This document shows positions 57,846 to 64,000 of a stretch of DNA of 64,000 nt, piece by piece. Source of the DNA: Dasypus novemcinctus (lineage: Eukaryota; Chordata; Mammalia; Cingulata; Dasypodidae); contig NC_080695.1 of NCBI RefSeq assembly GCF_030445035.2, forward strand, positions 1,054,001 through 1,118,000, in the 5' to 3' direction. Each line of letters opens with the position of its first letter. Within the stretch, counting starts at the first letter, position 1. The notes beneath the pieces were generated by a model that searched no databases, had not been told where the DNA came from, and saw only the letters and a program-made list of their open reading frames with translations. Position numbers and translations under genes: made by a program.

Positions 57846-58215
57846 CGCCACGGTCCGTCCGCGGTCTGTCCAGGGTCCGTGCGTGGTCTGTGTGTGGTCC
57901 ATCTGTGGTCCTTCTGCTGTCCATCCACGGTCCGTCCGTGGTCCATCTGTGTCCTGTTGTCCGTGGTCCGTCCGTGGTCCATCTGTGTCCCGTCGTCCGT
58001 GGTCCATGCGTGGTCTATCTGCAGTCTGTCCGGGGTCCGTCCGTGGTCCATCTGTGTCCTGTTGTCCGTGGTCCGTCCGTGGTCCACCTGTGTCCCGTCA
58101 TCCGTGGTCCATGCGTGGTCTATCTGCAGTCCGTCCAGGGTCTGTGCATGGTCCATCCGTGGTCCATCTGTGTCCCATCATCCGCGGTCTGTCCGTGGTC
58201 TGTCGTGGTCTGTCC
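57846..58215 (+). repeat. Minisatellite of GGTCCRTSYGT words, higher-order period about 110-115 bp
   Basis: Built from GTCCGTGGTCCATCTGTGTC-like units of about 10-12 and 32-36 bp. A larger block ending TGCGTGGTCTATCTGCAGTC repeats twice in full. It is embedded in the L1 tail: CAGGTAATGGATGAG precedes it and CAGTGGAGGAATGGCTG follows. Confidence 0.9.
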
Positions 58216-58329
58216 CTGCAGCACGGCTCAGTGGAGGAATGGCTGGCTGCCATTTTTGGCGTGATGAGTCCCCAGGCGATTGCCCCGAGTGGGAGAAGCA
58301 GAGAACAGGTCCGCGCTGGCATGTAAGTC

Positions 58330-59230
58330 CAGGATGACAGTGACCGGCCCAGGGGTCCTTCTCAGAGTCCCCTAACCCCGACGAGGCAGTGCCCGCTGCA
58401 CACCAAGGCACCCAGGGAGGCCCGTGGCAGTGCTGGGCCCAGACGTGGGCTCACGTTTGGGGCTCCGTGGCACCCACGCCACAGCCCCAGGCTGCAGGCA
58501 GTTCTGAGGGTCCTCCTGGGCGCCAGCCCCTCCTCGCTGAGGGCGCCCTGACCGTGCGGGTGCCCCCTAGCCCCCAGCTCCCCCTCGCCCAGCCCCTCCG
58601 TGGTCCCATCCGGTCTGGCTCACAGAGCCCCAGTGGTGGCCCCCAGCGCTGCATCCTCCCGCCTTCCCTCGGGGGCCCTCGGTGGCCACGGGGCGGGGGC
58701 TCTCGTCTCTTCTGTGCGGCCTCCGCGGGCAGTCCCCCCGCCAGGTCCAGGCGCAGGCTCGAGGCGTCCAGAGCCAGGCCGGCTGCCAAAGCCGTGGGCT
58801 CGGCGGCCCTGCAGGCGCGCCCCGGGGCCTGGCGGGGATGCGGGCAGGGAGTCCCGGGGGCTCCCGGCGGCTGCCGGCAGCAGCACTGGAAGGGCCGGCG
58901 CCTGTCAGGGGCTGAGCCGGGGCAGCGCAGGGAGCGGCCTTGCTGGGTCAGGAAGCCAGGGGACCTGGCGGCCCGGTGGGGGCAGTGGGGCCCGTCTCTC
59001 GTGTCCCGGCTTGGCCGTTACTGAGCTCCGCAGAGTGGGGGGCTGCGAGCGCAGGCTGTAAGGCTGCTCAGGTCCAGGGCCGCTGGTCGGACGTCGGGGT
59101 CGGCAGCCCACGACCCCAAAGGCTCTGGGAAGAGCCGGTGCCGGCCCAGCCCGGCTTCCAGTGGCGCTCGCTGGCCACCCACGGCGTTCTCAGCCTTGGG
59201 CACCGCATGGCGCCCTCCCAACTCTGTCGG
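58330..59230. other. Intergenic DNA, no gene recognised
   Basis: GC-rich unique-looking sequence between the L1 and the antisense SINE. The open frames here match no known protein. Confidence 0.75.
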
Positions 59231-59243
59231 AATTGACCCTTCT

Positions 59244-59670
59244 TTTTTTTTTTTTAAGATTTACTTTTTATTTATTTCTCTTCCCTTCCCTGACCTCTCC
59301 CCCAGTTGTCTGCTCTCTGTGTCCATTCGCTGTGTGTTCCTCTGTGACTGCTTCTATCCTTGTCAGCAGCACTGGGAATCTGTGTTTCTTTTTGCTGTGT
59401 CATCTTGCTGTGTCAGCTCTCCGTGTATGTGGCGCCTTTCCTGGGCAGGCTGCACTTTCTCTCGCGCTGGGCGGCTCTCCTTACGGGGCGCACTCCTTGC
59501 ACGTGGGGCTCCCCTATGCGGGGGACACCCCTGTGTGGCACAGCACTCCTTGCGCGCATCAGCACTGCGCATGGGCCAGCTCCACACGGGTCAAGGAGGC
59601 CCGGGGTTTGAACCCTGGACCTCCCACGTGGTAGGCGGACACTATCAGTTGAGACAAGCCCTATTCCCCG
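59244..59670 (-). mobile_element. DAS-type tRNA-derived SINE, full length, with target-site duplication
   Basis: Antisense copy: the plus strand starts with T13 and AAGATTTACTTTTTATTTAT, the reverse of the SINE tail, and ends with the reverse of the tRNA-like head (B box as GGTTTGAACCC near 59606). The flanks AATTGACCCTTCT (59231-59243) and AATCAGCCCTTCT (59671-59683) form an old 13-bp target-site duplication with three mismatches. Confidence 0.9.
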
Positions 59671-59683
59671 AATCAGCCCTTCT

Positions 59684-60259
59684 CGGGGGACACCCGCCTG
59701 CTGGGTGCGGCCGCCCGGCCAGGAGGACACCGCTCGCCCTGCCTAACTCCACCTGGAGCCGCCCTGTCCAGGGAGCTCACCCTCGGGTCCTGGACGTCAT
59801 GATTCAACCCAAACGCCCCGTGCCTGGGGTCTGCGACCGTGGGGAGATGAGGCAAGGCCGGGGCTCCAGGCCAGGCAGGGCTGGGCAGTGGGACCCCAAG
59901 TGCAAGGACGGCCGGGCAAAGCCCCCGCTGCACCGGCCGCGCCTGGCCTCGCTGGGAGACGGGCGCTTCCCCCCGGGAACGAGAACGCAGCCTGGGCTGG
60001 GTCTGGGATTTGAATTTCCTCGACCTGCAGGGGCGGGGCCGCCTCCAGCTGAGACAGTGACCCACAGAGGGGTGGTAGGCTGGGACACCCCGGCCCCTGG
60101 GAGGACAGGAATGCCCTCGGAGGGACAGTCCTCCAGCCTGCCGTGCCCTGCTCGAGCTAAGCCCACGAGGAAACCACCCCTGTGGGCGTCGGCTGGACGG
60201 CGGGTCCAGGAAGCTGAGCTAACAGAACGCCAGGCGAAGAACGGTGGGAAACGGGCACG
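59684..60259. other. Intergenic DNA, no gene recognised
   Basis: About 575 bp of GC-rich sequence between SINE and LTR; nothing recognised. Confidence 0.75.
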
Positions 60260-60728
60260 GGCGCATCAGCCAGCCTAAGGGGCGCTGTGCAAAATACCAG
60301 AAACTGGTGGGTTTTTATAAAGGGTATTTATTTGGGGTAGGAGCTTACAGATACCAGGCCAGAAAGCATAAGTTCCTTCCCTCCCCAAAGTCTGTTTGGA
60401 GCAAGACGGCTGCCGACGTCCGCGAGGGCTCAGGCTTCCTGGGTTCCTACGTTCCTGGGGCTTGCTTTTCTCTGGGTTCAAAGTTCCTCCCTTCCTGGGG
60501 CTGGCTCCTCTTTCCTCTGTGAGCTTACTTCCTGGTCTTCAACATCAAACTCCAACACTAAAAGCCCCAACTCTGCTCTTCGCCAGGCCTTTTATCTGTG
60601 AGTCCCACCCACCAAGGGGTGAGGCTTCACCGCCCTAATCGTAACTCAGTCATGCCCACGTACAGACAGATTACAGGCATAACCCAATATTTCTTTTTGG
60701 AATTCATCAATTATATCAAACTGCTACA
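60260..60728 (-). mobile_element. Solo LTR, copy B
   Basis: Reverse complement of the same LTR family as at 56335 and 61304: the plus strand reads from GCGCATCAGCCAGCC to GAATTCATCAATTATATCAA then ACTGCTACA, the reverse of the TGTAGCAGT start. More diverged at its LTR 3' end than the other copies. A target-site duplication is not clear. Confidence 0.8.
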
Positions 60729-60849
60729 ACGGCTACGATGGTCAAAACCACAGAAGGAGTTGAAAGGCTCAGAAAAACCCGAGTCATCAGGAAAGAGGAG
60801 CGAAGCAGCTCTGTAGAAACTAAAGGCTTTGAAATGAATTCATGGATGG

Positions 60850-61204
60850 GGAAGCGGAGGTGGCCCAAGCGACTGGGCTCCCATCTACCATACGGGGGGT
60901 CCAGGGTTCGATGCCAGGGCCTCCTGGTGAAGGCAAGCTGGCCCACAGGGAGGGCTGGCACAGCAAGATGACACAACAAAAAGAGACACAGAGGAGAGAC
61001 AACAAGAGATGCAGCAGACCAGGGAGCTGAGGTGGCACGAGAGACTGAGCGCCTCTCCCCCACTCCAGAAGGTCCCAGGATCAGTTCCTGGAGCTGTCTA
61101 AGAGAAGACAAGCAGACACAGGAAAACACACCACAAATAGACCCAGAGAAGAGACAGTTGAGGGAGGGGAAGAAATAAATAAATACATGCTTAAAAAAAA
61201 AAAA
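60850..61204 (+). mobile_element. DAS-type tRNA-derived SINE, dimeric
   Basis: GGAAGCGGAGGTGGCCCAAG carries a perfect A box (TGGCCCAAGCG, 60861-60871) and a B box (GGTTCGATGCC, 60905-60915). The second monomer begins GGGAGCTGAGGTGGCACGAG and the element ends with AAATAAATAAATACATGC and A12. Confidence 0.88.
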
Positions 61205-61303
61205 TGCCAAGGTCCTCTGGTTCTTTTAAAAAAAACAAAGAATTAATGGGTGGGTTAAACAGCAAATTGGGCATAATTGATAAGTAGTGAACTGGAAGGT
61301 AAA

Positions 61304-61799
61304 TGTAGCAGCGGTTTGATATCATTGATGAATTCCAAAAAGAAATATTGGATTATGTTTGTGATCTGATCTGTACCTGGGCTTGACTGAGTTATGATTA
61401 GGGTGTTGTGTCCTCACCCCTTGGTGGATGGGGGCTCACAGATAAAAGGCATGGCGAAGGACAGAGCTGAGGGTTTCTGATGTTGGAGTTTGACGCTGAA
61501 GACTTAAGCTGGAGCCCTGGCAAGGAAGCTCACAGAGGAGAGAGAAGCCAGCCCCGGGAAGGAAGGAAACTTGAACCCAAAGAGAAGCAAGCCCCAGGAA
61601 CGCAGGAACTCACGAAGCCTGAGCCCTCGCGGACGTCGGCAGCATCTTGCTCCAACACCTGAAAATAGACTTGGGTGAGGGAAGTAACTTGTGCTTTACG
61701 GCCTGGCATCTGTAAGCTCCTACCTCAAATAAACACCCTTTATAAAAACCAACCAATTTCCAGTATCTTGCACCAGCACCCCTTTGACTGACTAATACA
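61304..61799 (+). mobile_element. Solo LTR, copy C, with exact target-site duplication
   Basis: TGTAGCAGCGG at the start and ACTAATACA at the end, flanked by the identical 5-bp repeat GTAAA (61299-61303 and 61800-61804). Same internal landmarks as copy A, including GGACAGAGCTGAGGGTTTCT and AAATAAACACCC near the end. No coding region. Confidence 0.88.
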
Positions 61800-61804
61800 G
61801 TAAA

Positions 61805-63040
61805 GATGCCAAATGTCACGAGATGGGGAGGGCGGGCCCTGAAACGGGGGTGTCGAGCCCAAGTCGGGGCCACGTCGGAACCGCAGGCCTTGACTAACAC
61901 ACCTCGAACGAGGCCGAGACACGGCCTGAAGGCAGGTCGCCTCCCAGGCGACGCCCGTGCTTTTCCTGCGCAGGAACGAGGGGACGCCATCCCGCTGGTC
62001 AGCTCACGGCTGAAGGGCCACCTTGGGTGGTGAAGGGCGGCGACGGCGGCCACCCCCGGGAGAGCCGGCTGGCGGGGGGCCCTGCGGGGGCCGGGAGCCT
62101 GTGCTGCGTCCCCCGCCTCAGTCAGGTGTCTGAAAGCATGCTGCGCCCGTGTAACCAGGCGCCTCTCACAGCGGGAAGAGGGGCCCAGCAGCCGCAGGGG
62201 GGCCCACGTGCGCAGCAGTTATGCAAATGCAAGACCCCTAACGCCTGTGACAGGCAAATGTTTCCTCCTGGCGCGCCTGCCGCGGGCTGGGATTTTCCGG
62301 GCTCTCAGTCTATTTTGCAGTGTCTCGTCCTTTGAAAAGCGGCTTGGCACGCAGGTCTTGCCCCCCGGGGGCTCGCCCTCCACACAGCAAAAGGCCCGAG
62401 AACGGCTCGGGCCACCCCGTCCGGGTGCAGGACGGGGCTTGTTTTGGGCTGAAGAGAAGGGTCTCTCCTGCATGACCTCCTCGTGAGGGGGCCGCGGTGC
62501 CGGGGGCGCGTGGCGAGGGGCAGGCCCCGGGCACGGACGGAGAGCACGAGGTGTGCCCGGAGACGAGCGCCCTCGCCGCACCCTGCCCCCGTGCCCCCGG
62601 GCCGAGGGTGCGGGGCTGGGAGGGTTTGCGTTTGACCAGGTTTGCTCTTCAAACCCGTCGAGCTGGCAGGGAGCACGCGGGGTCCCGGGGCCCGTCCTGG
62701 AGCCGGCAACGCCCAGGCCCTGCCTTTCGGGGCTGCGGGGCGCCCTCCGGGGGGTGTGGCTGGGGAGGGCCGGGTGCTGGGCGCGTGGCCCCTGTGGTGC
62801 CCCTCTCTGAGCACTGGGCTGGGACCTGCTCTGGCCTGACCTCACTTAACCGAGACCCCCTGCGCGGCCGGGCCCGCTCCTGCTGGGGGGACGATGTGAG
62901 CAGGTTCAGCCCGTTACCCGGGGGTCACCTCCAGCCAAGCGGGGAGGGGCTCCACAGGGACCCAGGAGCCAGCTGCCTCCTGCTCAGCCAGCTCTGCCGT
63001 CCTGACCCCACAGGTCCCGAGGGGCGGTGCAGCAGGGACC
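61805..63040. other. Intergenic DNA, no gene recognised
   Basis: GC-rich; a slightly AT-richer patch at about 62215-62345. No exon or repeat recognised. Confidence 0.7.
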
Positions 63041-63475
63041 CCTCCCCAAGGCCCCTCCCCTAGGCCCCTCCCTTAGTCCCCTCCCCTAGCCCCTTCCCCT
63101 AGGCCCCTCCCCACAGGCCCCTCCCCATAAGCCCCTCCCCTAGGCCCCTCCCTAGCCCCCTCCCCTAGCCCGCTCCCTAGGCCCCTCCCCTAGGCCCCTC
63201 CCCTTGGCCCCCTCCCTGTAGGTCTCTTCCCACAGGACCCTCCCCTATGCCCCTCCCTTTAACCCCCTCCCCTAGGCCCCTCCCCACAGGCCCCTCCCCT
63301 AGCCCCCTTCCATCTAGGCCCCTCCCCACTGGCCCCTCCCCTTAGCCCCCTCCCCATAAGCCCCTCCCCTTGGCCCCTCCCCTAGCCCCCTCCTGTCTAG
63401 GCCCCTCCCCACAGGCCCCCCCCTTGGCCCCCTCCCATCTAGGCCCCTCCCCCTTTAGGGGCCTCCCAAGCTCCT
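63040..63475 (+). repeat. C-rich minisatellite
   Basis: Variable-length repeats of AGGCCCCTCCCCTAGGCCCC with GCCCCCTCCC and CATAAGCCCC variants, units roughly 13-26 bp, about 430 bp in all. Confidence 0.92.
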
Positions 63476-64000
63476 CGCCCCCCCCCCCCACGTTCTTCCT
63501 CCCGCTGTGGAGGGGGCTGTCCTGAGTCCAGGCGTGCCCCCTCCCTCCTCCGCCCACCTCGACGTCCCCGGCAGTGGCCAGAGCTGGGCCGCCCAGGCCA
63601 GCGGGCAGGACGGGAAACGGGCGGGGCCGTGGCCGAGCTCCGGGGCCTTCCAACCCCCCCCCTGGAGCCACTGCCCGCCTCCCGCCGTGGCCGCTGATGG
63701 CTCCACATGTGGCCCTCGGCCCTCCCCGCGGCAGAGGGGGGCGGCTGTCCAGGCACACGGCCGGGACCCCCGCTCGGCCAAGCCTCCCCTCGGGGCTGCG
63801 TCCCCAGCTGAGGGCCGGGCGATCTGCCGGTCGGCAAGACCTCGGGGCCGAGGGCCCTGGGCCGCCGTCCACGGTGCTGCAGGCGCTCTGGCTCGTGTGC
63901 GGCCTGTGGGGGGCTCCATGCAGGGGAGGGCTGCCCCCCTGGGCGGGGGGTGCTCCATGGGGGGGATCCCTCCATGCTGGTGTTGGGGCTCTCTGTGGCT
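63476..64000. other. Window end, no gene recognised
   Basis: GC-rich sequence with no supported feature; the open frames on the minus strand continue the compositional bias of the adjacent array. Confidence 0.7.

Larger units (their letters stand above)
54430..58320 (+). mobile_element. LINE-1, internally deleted and interrupted
   Basis: Sense L1. 54430-54900 matches the end of ORF1 and the inter-ORF region (AAGCTCAATGAACCCCAAG, AGAATTCTATGTCTAG). ORF2 then appears directly from its reverse-transcriptase part (AAAATATCAGCAAATAAAAT; TTCATGATAAAAACTCTCAG at about 55690), so the endonuclease portion is missing. The solo LTR at 56335-56847 interrupts ORF2 after CATATGGAAATGCAAAG; ORF2 resumes with AATAGCCAAAATCATCTTGA and runs to about 57850. 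The minisatellite at 57846-58215 sits in the 3' part. Many stops and frameshifts make it dead. Confidence 0.85.

Noticed and set aside
45100..64000. Neighbouring genes of the human 16p13.3 region (C1q-domain or somatostatin-receptor type) upstream of CACNA1H
   Set aside because: No C1q or seven-transmembrane receptor motif appears in any frame; these genes, if syntenic, must lie beyond the window.

Overview
The window is nuclear DNA from a placental mammal, almost certainly a xenarthran and most likely an armadillo. The evidence for a vertebrate is a multi-exon gene with GT-AG introns (plus one AT-AC intron), a CpG-island promoter and LINE-1 relics. The evidence for Xenarthra is at least three dimeric tRNA-derived SINEs of the DAS type, the family known from armadillos and their relatives, together with solo LTRs of one family. 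Species assignment rests on my recognition of the SINE, not on a database search.

The only protein-coding gene I can support is CACNA1H (Cav3.2, the T-type voltage-gated calcium channel alpha-1H subunit). It lies on the minus strand and occupies the left two thirds. The start codon is at 44078-44076 and coding exons run leftward to exon 16 at 5923-5714. I place fifteen coding exons (2 to 16, counting a non-coding exon 1). Every junction keeps the reading frame except for one extra base inside exon 16. Together they encode the N terminus, domain I (S1 to S6), the long I-II linker with its gating brake and poly-histidine tract, domain II, and the start of the II-III linker (about 1,087 residues). 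Domains III and IV and the C terminus are absent: a gap of exactly 500 Ns (4974-5473) follows exon 16, and the 4,973 bases beyond it contain no recognisable channel exon.

Layout, left to right. 1-4973: unannotated GC-rich flank with old L1 and SINE scraps. 4974-5473: assembly gap. 5714-18056: exons 16 to 3 with compact introns, three of which (12, 9 and 6) carry long GC-rich minisatellites. 18057-43755: a 25.7-kb intron 2 of the rare U12 (AT-AC) class, GC-rich, holding CTCF-like and RFX X-box-like motifs, AT-rich islands, tandem repeats and two strongly GC-shifted L1 tails. 43756-44096: exon 2. About 43560-45100: CpG island with the inferred non-coding exon 1. 45100-64000: upstream intergenic DNA without a recognisable gene, whose right half is a pile of LINE-1, solo LTR, DAS-SINE and minisatellite sequence.

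No RNA gene, CRISPR array or bacterial-type operon is present. No undescribed multi-gene system is visible. The most interesting observations are the AT-AC intron, a spliced upstream ORF whose stop overlaps the channel start codon as ATGA, the intron-12 minisatellite with a higher-order period, the cluster of X-box palindromes in intron 2, and a minisatellite that seems to have grown out of an L1 tail.
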